From positions 81,468,001 through 81,532,000 of the forward strand of contig OZ231127.1 of NCBI GenBank assembly GCA_965153355.1: DNA of 64,000 nucleotides. The letters are read 5' to 3'. The notes under the pieces were generated by a model that made no database searches, was not told the DNA's origin, and saw only the letters and a program-made list of their open reading frames with translations. Positions within the stretch are counted from its first letter, which is position 1; the number at the start of each line of letters is the position of its first letter. The position numbers and the translations under genes are program-made. The DNA comes from Flaccisagitta enflata. Taxonomy: Eukaryota; Chaetognatha; Sagittoidea; Aphragmophora. Shown piece after piece: positions 1 through 29,159 of this stretch.

Positions 1-607
1 CATTTTTAGATGGCGGGGGAGCTATCCCGCTCGGAAACTGTGGGAGTTAGCCCTTAGGATGGAAAGTAGGACAGGTCAGTTATTAATAAGTCTCAGAGGT
101 TGAATGGAATAAAGACAGTGAGCCTGTGAATGGGGGTAGAAATATAACCATGTTCTCTATTTTTTTTTTTCTATAACTTCTTCCTCATTTCCTTCTTTTT
201 TCTTCTTCTTCATCTTCTTTTTTTTCTTTTTCTTCTTCTCCTCCTTCCACTTCGTCTTTTTCTGCTTCTTCTTCTGAGATTTTCCGAGAGGTGCCCCTTT
301 CATTCCGAGTAGCGGCGCTACTCGCTACTCCATAAAAAGAACGCCTGATTAATTCAGTCAGAAATGTTCGTGAATTGTAAATTAGATATGAAGGGGGTGA
401 TCTTCATTTATACAATCCGTAAAATAGCCTGTTCATTCAGTTTGATGTGTGTATGCTGTATATAAATAATTGATGATTAGCTTATTGAAATATGGGGAGG
501 TTTGCATCGGAGTTGTTTATTATATACTCATGATTCATGCGAATCATTGTTATGATGTATGCAAATCATTGTTTAAAATAAATCATTATTATCGTTCATT
601 AATACAG

Positions 608-17554
<16,947 letters not shown>

Positions 17555-17840
17555 TTGTGCTTTGTCCCTTTGAAACCCCCTTCCACCCCATCCCTTCAGT
17601 CATCAGAAGTCCCCTTGCGACCCCTCGCGCTCTGCTCCTCCCCGCCCCCAACCACCCGGCCCTGCCCCTTCCCCCCCCCCCTTTTCTCTTCAGTTCAGTT
17701 CAAGTCGTCCACCCATTCTTTCCCTCACCTCTTCCTTTCTCGGAAAAAGAAAACCAGCGTAGCACAAATCAATCTAAATCAATTCTCATTTCTTCATGCT
17801 TTCAGTGCTTGACAAGTTTTGGTAGAGAGACACGGAGAGA

Positions 17841-17882
17841 AATAAAAGGACCGTTATGGCTATCTGAAAAAAGATAAATAAA
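17841..17882 (+). terminator. Candidate polyadenylation signals of the RhoGAP gene
   Basis: AATAAA occurs at 17841-17846 and again at 17877-17882, about 290-330 nt after the stop codon and followed by an A-rich then T/G-containing stretch. These are the first canonical hexamers after the stop codon. Position-based inference only. Confidence 0.45.
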
Positions 17883-18137
17883 AAAAAAGAATTCAAGTCT
17901 TGCTATATTGGAAAACAGTTGGTCGGCAAGTCCCTTTTCACTAAAAGTCAAGATATAACTAGTCAATTGGCACGAAAGAATTGCAAAAAAAGAGAAGTAA
18001 GATAGTGTCAATTGGCACCTTTGATTAGGCAGATAAAGGCGCAAAGGCTCAACTAAGACTACTGAGTGGCATACGGTTTTCAAGCATTCAAACCTAGATT
18101 AAAAGCTGGAATGTTGTTGGTGGGCACTTGATTGATA

Positions 18138-18725
18138 CAGGGTGTTTCATGCCAAATTAGATATAAGAAAACGATGCCATTCTGCTTCTAAAAATCAGAA
18201 AATAATTCTGAAAATAGATTCAAAGAGCACTTAAGCTCCGATTTTTTGTGTAAAAATTTCATGAGTGTGGGTTAAATATCTTGGCCACAATATCAATTTG
18301 AAGTAAAATGAGCATTTAAAAGAGAAGCTCTTTTCACGTAATTTTGATTTTGAAAGTTTTTCTTTAAAGCGCTCTCATTTCTAAACGGCTTGAGCCACAG
18401 ATGCCAGATTAGTCTCAAATTAAAGAAAATTTGATTAGTTTTAATCTGAGACTAATCTGGTATCTGTAACTCATGCCGTTTAGAAATGAGAGCACTTCAA
18501 AGTAGAACTTTAAAATCAAAATTATGTTAAAAGAGCTTTTCCTTTAAATGCTCATTTTATTTCAAATTGATGTTGTGGCCAAGATATTTGACCCACACCC
18601 ATAAAATTTTTACACAAAAAATTGGAGCTTAAGTGCCTTTTAAAACTTTTTTCAGAAATATTTTTGCATTTTTAGAAACAGAATGGCATCGTTTTCTTAT
18701 ATCTATTTTGGCATGAAACACCATG
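18138..18725. mobile_element. 588-bp palindromic mariner-type MITE
   Basis: Nearly the whole element is one inverted repeat folding about 18430. Ends are CAGGGTGTTTCATGCC and its inverse GGCATGAAACACCATG, each flanked by TA (18136-18137 and 18726-18727). TA duplication with a CAGGGTG end is typical of Tc1/mariner-derived MITEs. No transposase frame. Confidence 0.85.
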
Positions 18726-19328
18726 TAATTCCAATCGTTCAAATAGTTCAATTAGTTTAAAAATCTCACCAATTCTTTTGAAATTTGTAATTCTTTAAAT
18801 AAATATTTCCAGTTAGGCTCGCTGACTAACTAAATTCCAAGGGTAACTGAAAATCAGAATAAGGATCAGAATAAGGAAAGACGATTGGCACTTATTTTCG
18901 CAGATGTTCAATACAAATTACTAACAATGGTATAGTATTTTTTTTTTCTATTTCGCGATCCGTTCATTTGGCGATGTGCGTCAGTATGAGTTCATGCCCC
19001 GTTATAACTAACACAGTTACATTTTGATTGAGATTTAAAAACATCTTCCGATAAAATTCATCAACACGCTTTAGATCATTACCCATCATTATCTACACCA
19101 TTTGACTTTGTAAAAGAGAACTTCAGTCGTGATCATCCAGCTAGATGAATTCCTTTCACAAAACAGGCAGTCAGTGAACAGATATACAAAAAAGTGGGAT
19201 TTTTATTATTCATTAAAATCTTTTTCAACTATGATTAAAACAATAACTCAGTTCATTAACATCTAGTAACAAATCTTCATTTCAATATTCAGGGAAGATT
19301 GATTTTGAGTTTACGGTATATCCATACT

Positions 19329-19626
19329 TTTAAGTCGCGTGCACTCAACTCTACAACCCGCTTTTTCCGTCCTTCCGTCGGTCCATCAAACTTAACTTTT
19401 TTTTATATCATTTTAAGTCAGTTTAGATCGTTTTAAGTCATTCTAAGTCATTCTATGTCATTTTAAGTCATATTAAGTTATATTGAGTCACTTCAGTCAA
19501 TCAGGTCAATTTAGTCATTTAACATCATTTAATGTCTTTTTGAGTCGTCTTGAGTCATTTAGAGTTAATTTATGCCAGCTTAAGTTATTTATGTCCCGCA
19601 AGCGACATAGGTGTTGGCCTTGTTTT
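19329..19626 (+). mobile_element. Diverged subfamily A element with decamer TTTTAAGTCA array
   Basis: Left tip TTTTAAGTCGCGTGCACTCA, CTCTACAACCCGC and CCGTCGGTCC are kept. The usual core is replaced at about 19404-19590 by degenerate tandem TTTTAAGTCA/TTTGAGTCA units. The end is CCGCAAGCGAC then GTGTTGGCCTTGTT. Confidence 0.6.
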
Positions 19627-21796
19627 TTTCAATAATGATGAATAGAATTCATAACCGGAAATTTGAAACAAAGGGAAAATTCAGTCACTTTTAAAAAGCA
19701 AATTTTTTGAAAAATTTTAAAATTCATAAAAATTTTCCCCTCCACTGTTTAAATCCAAATATCCCTTTAATAGAATCGATTCTCTTCAAAAAGTATTTGG
19801 TACACCGACTGCACACACTCAATTACAACTACCTGCAAAAGGTTTCAATTATCAGTTCCGCCAATCGAATGGTAACATATTGTCTAGTCTTTTTTTGTCT
19901 CCAGTGTTATTAACTGTTGGTATATTGGTATATGCGTGGAAATGTCTGCCTAAACACACGTTTTTGATGGGTCGTATTTTTCATATTTTTTTCCCGCTTC
20001 CACGCTTCAGTTTCGTGTTTTGATAACGATATTAATCATATTCATTGTTCTTTTATTTCTTTTCTTCTAATGGTAGCTGAAATTTCCGTCGTCCGTGTTA
20101 GTTTTTATTTCCGTTAAATTTCAGTATTGAAACTTGGTTATTACTTTTTCATCCTGCCAACTTTTTTTATCTGTTTGTTCGCTTCTCAGAAATGTTTTTT
20201 TTTCTCTTGGCTCTCGGATGCATGAAGTTAAATAGAGGAAAAAAATGCGCGTAAATTCTTTTCCATTTTATATCGTGAGAATTGCAAAGAAACAGAACAG
20301 AACGGAATGCTAAGCTAGCTAAAGACCAGATGAATGCTACAATTGCTACATTGCAAGCCTCTGTTGTTTCTTTACATTGATAAACAGACAAAACTGATTT
20401 ACTCAGATTTGATTGACGGATGGACATTCTAAACCGAGACACTGAAACGAGATTTTCAAGGAACTCCATACTGATTTATTAAAACGTAATCACTGAAGCA
20501 TTTTTTTTCACATGATGAAATTCATAGAAAGCTCAGAAATCTATGTCAGCAAGTATATAAGTAAATGTAGATGCTTAACACAAAAGTTCATAGTTCAAAC
20601 AGATACACCTGCTACTTTGGCAACAGAAAAATAAGTCGTTAACGACGCAAAAGAGTCAACAATTTTCAAATTTTAAGCAATTCAAGGAAAAAAAGAGTGT
20701 TTATGTCAAAAGCGTAAAAAATAGTTTCACACAGAGACACTAAAGCCTGTGAGCCAAGTAAACAAAACCGTCCTTTGGAGAGAGTTTTGCGACTTGCTGG
20801 GGTCACCAAAACGCAGATCATCATTGGCGAAAGTTTCCAAACAGAACACCTTTTTAAAGAGAACATTTTAGTAGATTTTGAAAGAAAACTGATTATTTCT
20901 TAAACATTTTCCACCAATTTCTAAACCAGCTTCAGACTTAGCAGACAAAATAAAAAAATGTAAGTACCTACGGTCCTGTGAAATGTCTACTGTTCTAAAC
21001 AGATAATGGTAACTTTTTAAAATACACCTGAGATTGCCCGATTGGGAAACTTTCGCGACAACCATCTGTGTGTAGCCACGAGGAATTTTATACTATGGAC
21101 GTTTTGACAGCCAACATGAAATAATGATTTTTCGGTTTGTGATAATTATGTAGTTATTGAAAAAAATGGGACTTACTGCGGAGAATTTTAAAATGCTAGC
21201 GAGGGGAACGCGAGCTCACCATCTGTGAGATTGGGCAGGAAAGGCGAGTTTTTTTTTATTTTATTTTTTTTTTCGATTTGGGAATAAGAACATGTACGTG
21301 CGAATTATCAACTTCATTAAGTACACAATGTTAGAGAGCGACGACGAAAGAAAGTTTTTTTTTTCATCCGGAACAATGTGAACTTCCTAATGTTCATGCT
21401 CTTTGTATATATAAAATATAGACAGAAAATAAGGTCCGAAGTTAAGTACATATACGCATATCACTTCATATGCATCATTCTGTTTGACGATTAAAGAGAA
21501 ATCTTCATAGGCTGAAAAAATAAATTCAGCAGAATGGAAATAAAACACGAGAATAATTTATTAACTGGTTTATTTTCTTTTTTTAAATACGTTTAAAAAA
21601 TAAGAATAAATACAGTGCATTCATTATTGATATAGATGAACGAGCGTTTCGCAGATTCTCAGTAAAGAACTATAGAACGATGTAAAGACTGATACTTCTA
21701 ATGGTAGTAATTCAAATCGTGATTCAATCCGCTTGCGTGTTTCTAATTCTGCCTTAGGATGATGAAAAATATTAATTTCATTTTGCTGCTTGCTTC

Positions 21797-21902
21797 TGAG
21801 GTGCGCCAACGTACCTCTATAACTGGTAGAGTCGGTCGGTCGGTCGGTCGGTCGGTTGATTACGATCTACACAGCGGTCCTATTGGCCCACCTAGCCTTA
21901 TT
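21797..21902 (+). mobile_element. Short dispersed element, subfamily D
   Basis: GAGGTGCGCCAACGTACCTC, TATAACTGGTAGAG, (TCGG)n, and TATTGGCCCACCTAGCCTTA. The right stem is eroded. In the intergenic region. Confidence 0.65.
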
Positions 21903-23725
21903 TTTTTTCAAAAGGTGAGAGACCCGAAGCACGGAATTCGGCGCGGAAAGGACTAAGAAGGGGATGGTCATTCTTGCCGAAAAATGAGGACGAAATATTA
22001 ATGTAAGAGAGACTAGAGGTACAAGTCGAAGGTGAGAAAGCTTCCCTTATTTTTTTTTTTTGGTTGAGACAATATTTCTCAGATTTCTTAAGCGAAAAAA
22101 AACCGGTAGTCACGGTAAATATATACTATCTTGGATAAAAAAAATCATCAGCATTTCCAAAAGTAGCATCAATTTTAAAACTGCTCCAGAACAAATTGAG
22201 CTATGAACCCCAGATTGGTCACATTTAAAAAAAGAGTAACAACAACCCTTTGAAATGAGACCAATAAGAGATCTTTAACTTTTTTTGTCAAATTCTTTAA
22301 TTGAAACTATTTTTCAAAGAAGATAGTTTCTTTTCCAAGATAGTATCTCCATGATGATAATATGGCGAATTGACATGCAGGTTGAGCTAAAATAAACGAC
22401 TACGAGAGAGAGAAAACACGAAATTTGATGTTGTAGAGATAAAACAAAACGAAAAAAAAACAACAAAAAACAAAAAAACAACGCCTGCCGACATTCGCCA
22501 CCATCACGTGAAGGTTTATTGACACATTCCAGATCATTTTTTTCATTTTTCTTTAATCAATTATGATTATTTAATTATTGCACTACGTAGTGTGAACTAA
22601 AGATCGACTCGAAAATCGAAATAGTGACTAACAAATTCATTTGGGTATACATGTAATATTTATACATGTAATATTTATACATCTATAAAATCATTCAATC
22701 ACATGAAACCATTCTAAAGGCGTGTATTTTCATATTTTTAAATGAAATGGGCACGAATCATCATATGGTAGTTAAATCATTGCAAAGAGCGAGAGAAGCG
22801 TGTGCCAAGCCGGCAGGATAGAGCTTTTATTTTATTTAAAGAGAGAATTCTAAGGGAAAAAATAATACTCCCGAGAGGGAAGTAAGAAAAATTGATTCCG
22901 AGCTGCACTACTACCGTGGTTTTCTAATTGCATAACTCCTTCTCTATTCTAATTGTCAACTTCCCAACTTCCAAAAAAAATTTCAAAAACATCTTTGGCT
23001 CAGAAGGAAGATGCAAGAGTAGCAATTGAAGTAAGAACATTTGGGGCTTCGATTTTTTTAAGGTCTTTGAAACTGAACAAGCGCGTGTGAGAAATGTGCA
23101 AAAATTGTGCGCAACGTGCGCAGTCTACATCGCACATACAACGCGCATATTCCGCTGTGTGTTTAACAAAAGAGAGGGAAGGGCGGGAGAGGGGAGGGAT
23201 TAAGTACATGTACATGGTCTGTTCTCAACATGAAGCAGAAAGAGAAAGACCGTCTCAAGTCGGAAGATGTCTTTGTGATGATGTTACTAATGAAAATAGT
23301 AATAATAATAATAAAGATTGAAAGGGGACCGTAAAAACTAAAAAAAGGATCAACTAAAATTCAAAAGAATTAACTAAAATACGTAGTCGCTAGTCGACTA
23401 TAAAAAAAATCAACAAAATCACAAAAAAGGTTGTAGGTTCTAATGCGCAAAGAATCATCGAGTTATTTTTCAAAATAACTCGTGGAAATAAAAGTTAAAA
23501 TCCAAGAAAGTCGCAGCCATAAAGTAATTAACATAAATGTTAACCGCGTAACACCTTCCGAGCGTTGCGAGCCATGAAACTCCTTTTCTATGTGTACGAT
23601 GCTCTCTCCCTTTACTCGACACAATTCATTGTCTTTTACCTCTTTCCCGCCAATTGGTTTCAGACGGACTAGAGTATAGGAAAGGAGGATGGGGAGGGTA
23701 TAAGGAAAGAAGGGGAGGGGGAAGA

Positions 23726-23773
23726 AAGAAAGAAAGAAAGAAAGAAGGAAAGAAAGAAAGAAAGAAAGAAGGA

Positions 23774-23849
<76 letters not shown>

Positions 23850-23850
23850 A
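23726..23850 (+). repeat. (GAAA)n tract in the intergenic region
   Basis: About 125 bp, with two GAAGG interruptions near the start, roughly 170 bp past the adducin stop. Confidence 0.95.
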
Positions 23851-24021
23851 ACAAACAAAATGGAAGAGAGACAGACAGACAGGGTTAGAGAAAAACGGCG
23901 CTCCTCATTGCAATGACGGGGAGCGTCGATTCTCTTTCAGCGCGTTTCGTGTTTAAAAGGAATTAAAAAATATATAAATGGAGCGGCGCCAAGATGAAAA
24001 AGCGGCGTTGAAGATTTTTTT

Positions 24022-24306
24022 TTACTGCGAAGGCGCGGCGGTCTTTTCCTTGTCTTTCTTCTCGTCGGCCGGCGTGTCTGCGCCGGCGCCACTTACATCG
24101 CCGCTTTTATCACTTTTTCCTTTGCCGCTTTTTTCCTTTTTCTTGGTTTTCAGGAATGACGGAGCCCTGAAGTGCAAGGGAAAATGGGAGAGAAAATTGG
24201 AAGAGAAAATTGGAAGAGAAATGAAGAAGGAGAAGAAGGAGAAGGAGAAGAAGGAGAAGAAGAAGAAGAAGAAGAAGAAGAAGGAGAAGAAGGAGAAGAA
24301 GAAGAA

Positions 24307-24338
<32 letters not shown>

Positions 24339-24404
24339 AGAAGGATTAGAAGAAATAGAGGAAGAAGAGGAAGAAGAGGAAGAAGAGGAAGAAGAGGAAG
24401 AAGA

Positions 24405-24443
<39 letters not shown>

Positions 24444-26041
24444 AGAAGAAGAAGAAGAAGAAGAAGAAGAAGAAGAAGAAGAAGAAGAAGAAGAAGAAGA
24501 AGAAGAAGAAGGATTAGAAGAAGTAGAGGAAGAAAAGAAGTAGAAGAAGGAAGAAGAAGAAGAAGAAGAAGAAGTAGAAGAAGAAGTAGAAGTAGAAGAA
24601 GAAGAGGGGTCTGAAAGGAAGAATACTAAAAACAGGCAATTCAAGATAGGTCTTTACAAAAGGAAGGGTGGGAGGGGTATATATTTCGCAGTCCATTAAA
24701 ACGCTAACGCGCCCACCTAAATTTCTTCTTCTTCTTGTCTTTATCTCCCGACGATGCAGAGGCGTCCCCCTTGGATGGAGAAGAAGGCGTCTGGTCCAAC
24801 TAAAAAAAAACCAAAATGAAAGAAATGATAATTGCTTTTCCTCACGACTCACGATAATGCTTACAAAATCCTTACTCAGATTATTGTCACACCCTATTGA
24901 TGTAATTCTTAGTATTATTACATTTCTAGAGATTTTTTAATGAATCTTTTATCATTAAGTCCATCAGTCCCTATTTTGTCGATATATTTATGCTATAGAT
25001 AGTAAGACATAGAATAATTTAGGGCGGAATTTCTTATTCATGCATAAGTTTAAAATTTTTCATGATTGCTGATTCCTCTCAAAATTTTTGATAAAGGCCC
25101 TTCTACACCTTAGGTTAAGACATATTTTGCATATTGGCAAGCTCAATTGCCCCTACAACTTTCAGAAAATAACTTTTTCTTAATTTTCTATAATTTTGAA
25201 TATTTTAGTTATTGTTAGAAATTAATTAAAAAATATCAATCTACAACTATCCATTGAAAATTGATGAAATAATAAAAATATATCTTTTGATCTAGCTATC
25301 AGCGAAATTTGCAAGTCTTTATTCGCTTTCATCAAAGTTTGACATTCTTTTGAGAATAAGAGATTTTGAGATCAGAATTTGTTAATTTTGTCACCTGACT
25401 TATGTCCACTGAAAATAACAAATTTGCATAGAGAATCAGAAATTACAAAAACCGAGAACATGCGACTCTTGTAAATCAGTATATCTAAAGTCGTATGTTT
25501 TAGAAAATGCAAATTTTTGACTCATTTCACAGATTTGTTATTTTCAAGATATATTTATCACATTTTTTGTTACACATGTTTGCCCTATTTTTGCTCTGAA
25601 TTATGTTTCAGAGGATGATTACTATCGTTCCAGTGATAATGAACTTGGCCATGTGTTTGCTGTTCATACCATTTCCTTGCTGATAATAACCATTTGTTGC
25701 ATTTGAGAGAAAATTTATTGAAAATTACAAAAAATAAACTCAAAATTGTATGAATAAAAAATTTGATACAATTGTGCAGCATGTCGTAAGAAAATATAAC
25801 CACTAGGTGTTAAATGTCGTTTTTGCCAAGTAAAACTGGATTGTTTACATCAAAAAAAAAACTAGACAGACACAAGAGGGTGATAGCTCAGAACTAGATG
25901 ATTTTATTCAAAGTTCAAGAGTTACTCCGAGTCTAGATGACATCTATTACTTCTGTATGACTTGGGACAACATTGCTTTATTTGTTACCTCGGCATCGCT
26001 ATGCGTCGATGTTAAGGATTTGGCCGGTGATGACGGTTGCG
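24022..26041 (-). CDS. Adducin exons 15-17: Ser/Pro segment and MARCKS-related C-terminus
   Basis: Exon 15 (26041-25989, 53 nt) encodes [17 protein letters not shown]. Exon 16 (24799-24717) encodes [20 protein letters not shown] and the Lys run. Exon 17 (24166-24022) completes [12 protein letters not shown] and a Lys/Ser/Ala-rich end (APSQ, TAA). [17 protein letters not shown] is the MARCKS-related motif that binds calmodulin and is phosphorylated by PKC. The serine in APSFLK (near residue 745) corresponds to the vertebrate PKC site. Unlike human adducin the protein runs on about 35 residues after the motif. Confidence 0.93.
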
Positions 26042-28878
26042 CTGTAAAACAAAATGGAATTAAGCAACGATAAATAAAAGAGATTGTAGCTTCTTACGGC
26101 TTATAAAGAAAAAGAAAGCGGGACAGCCGGAAATTCAAAAAGCTGGAATGAGGAAATAAACTGTAGTTTGAATCTAAAAATAGTCGAGTAAGGACAGAGT
26201 TAAGTTTGAGCAGTTGGCTATTTAAAAATTTTGGATAGAAAAGTATGACGTTCAAACCAGAATGGCTTGAGAATCATCGCATAGTTGTGACCTAAATTGC
26301 AGCTGGAAAAAATACTTCATGAGAGGAGGTGGGGTAAAGAGTGAGTTTTTGGTAAACGGTTATGGTGCTCCGGTGTTACGTTTGGATACCTCACATAGCA
26401 AGGAGAGGGAATTTCAATTTACAAAATTTAAAAAATAAATAATCTAAATGTTTTTCCTATCTTTAGTAATATAATCAGAATCTTTATTTCATTAACTTTA
26501 AACTTTTATATTTTGCAACTGGCAAAAAAGGATACTCCCAGCTTTTGCAACGTGAACCACCAAAGTGTTACATATAAGGAAACTAAAGTGTTTAGGACCA
26601 GGTGACTTAGGAAAAAGATGGAAGGAGAAGAAACAATTCGGTCTTTGCCTATTAAGAGACTATGTACGTACAATGTATACTCATCGTTCAAAAACATCCT
26701 AGATATATTGAAAAATTCATGCTGAAGTACTACCGGCTACTGCGAGTTTTGAAATTCTTATTATAGATTTAAAACTACTCTCATCTCATTTTTGTCTTCA
26801 TTTACAAAAAAAAAAAAAACGATCTAAGAAGTTTGCTGAACAATGATTATATGATGTATTATTTCACCACTTTGCGGTGACATACCACTCCTCCAACCTT
26901 GATTCACAATTTACATTGAACAACTCCTCTTTTTCATTTTATTACAATACCTTTCTTCCGGGCAAAAAAAGAAGACCTGGTAGACTTGGACCGCTGTATA
27001 GACCCGGGTCTGTCATCTATAATAATAGTGAATCAACATCATTGTGATGAGGATACCAGATTTAGGATTTGATAAATTATAAACCACGCCAAAAGAAAGG
27101 GAGTGGGAGAGTGAAGGGGAGGTGGATTTACACTTCTGAGTACAAATCTATCATTCTATAAACTAAACTTTTGTAAGTAAAGAAACCTTCAACACAATCT
27201 TTACAGACAAGCTTTACTTATTTCAAGGTATGGAGTCAAATCTCGGTGAGAACCATACCGTTAGTCAAATCGGGGGGTTTAAGACACTCCAATCTCAACT
27301 CAAAAAAATCATTTGCATATATAATTTGAGACCTAAGTTTGGATCATTGGCCGTGGAGAGGCGATAAGACGAAGATCGGACCACGGAAGAGGACTCTCCG
27401 CTCGCAGATTTTTCTGTTTAGATATTTTCATAAATTCAAAAAAGAAATGGCCGAAAAAAAATAACCCAAATAACGACGTGGATGAAAAAGTAGGAGAAAG
27501 GGAAGATGAGAAGGAGAAAAAAATTATTGTTCGAGATGTAAACACTAGCCTAAAATCCGTGTAGCGTGTATCTAATGTTACAACGATCAACCAAAAATTA
27601 CGACAAAGCGGCATGCTTGATAAAACAAAACAAAGATACGAGTAGGAAAAAAAACTTTAGAAAAAAATAAAAATAACAGAAAAGGTGGAGGCAAATACTG
27701 GGCACTGTTTTGTATACCTAGAATAGGTTGAAAATTTGCAGGTCAGGCTGTCAGTCGCGGACACGCGGTGAGTCACTTTATCCAGTCTAAACCCAACAAG
27801 GCCCGATACACGGCTACCCCAGTCGTGTGCGGGTGGGAAGGGGCCGTATTTGAGGTCACTAGGGCATATGGGCAGGTGCAGAGAGGCATAAGACCACACA
27901 AAGTAAAATGTGACGGACCAACCAACCAACGGACAGACAAAGCACGCGACTAAAAAGGATTTTAGCTTTATATTTCTATTACCCGCCTAGATCACCCAGT
28001 TGAATCATATCCCTCACAACACCCAAATAGATTGATTGACCTCTTGTTCATCCCGTAGTTCTAGGGCCTAAAACTTAGGGGATCACCGATTTATGCCAGA
28101 TTGCAAGAACCAAATTTAGTATTCTTGAATGACACTGACCGAAAAGCTCGTTGAAAACAGTATATTTTATCTGGACAATGATTGCTACGAAGAGAAACAG
28201 CAAAAACTTGTATCCACAGCAACAAACCTCAAAAAGAGAGAACGCATCCAGAAATATCATTTTTTTAAAAACATCGTTATGATAAATGTCAGTCTTATAC
28301 TTATTCTTTGCACTCAGAATTAGCCCTCATTTTCTCAGTACCACAAAACGTAACCCAGAAGTTTTCATCGAGCTTTGTTTACATAATCGGTCTACGCCTT
28401 GAGATGTGTTTGCATGCAGGGAGTTGAGGGTGGGTGGTTAACAACAAACATACCAGGTGAGGACACAACAGTGACATGCTCGTCGGAGGCGTCAACTGGT
28501 GACACCAACGCCGACTCTCCATTAACACGTGCATCTCCTTCCGAAGTGACGACGACAACGCCGCCGTCGTCTTCTCTTGCCCCACCTGCCGGCGAAGATG
28601 CGTCCAGGTCTGGAGGACCCGCGATCACCGATGTAGTCACCTCCACGATCTCAGTGCCATCTTCGTGATGGAGGAGGAGGAGCAGGAGGATGATGATGAA
28701 GAGGACGATGATGAAGAGGATGATGACGATATAGAGGATGATGATGATGGTGAAGAAGATGATGATGATGATGGTGAAGAGGATGATGATGATGGTGAAG
28801 AGGATGATGAGGATGAAGAGGATGATGATGATGACGAAGAGGATGATGATGATGACGAAGAGGATGATGATGACGAAG

Positions 28879-28973
<95 letters not shown>

Positions 28974-29103
28974 GATGATGATGATGAAGAGGATGATGAT
29001 GATGATGAAGAGGATGATGATGATGATTAAGATGATGATGATGAAGAGGATGATGATGATAATGAAGAGGATGATGATGATAATGAAGAGGATGATGATG
29101 ATA

Positions 29104-29159
<56 letters not shown>

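Larger units (their letters stand above)
17883..24021. other. Intergenic region between convergent RhoGAP and adducin genes
   Basis: AT-rich. Apart from the MITE at 18138-18725, the elements at 19329-19626 and 21797-21902 and the GAAA tract, I see no reading frame with coding character. The 3' untranslated regions of both genes must extend into it. TTTATT at 22826-22836 would be AATAAA on the adducin strand but is 1.2 kb from the stop. Confidence 0.6.

Noticed and set aside
24172-24543. Acidic poly-Glu protein on the plus strand
   Set aside because: GAA/GAG repeat inside the last adducin intron, with no splice or start context.
28399-28668. Plus-strand Ser/Thr/Pro-rich frame [13 protein letters not shown]...
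   Set aside because: Antisense of adducin exon 14, whose minus-strand phases fit exons 13 and 15.
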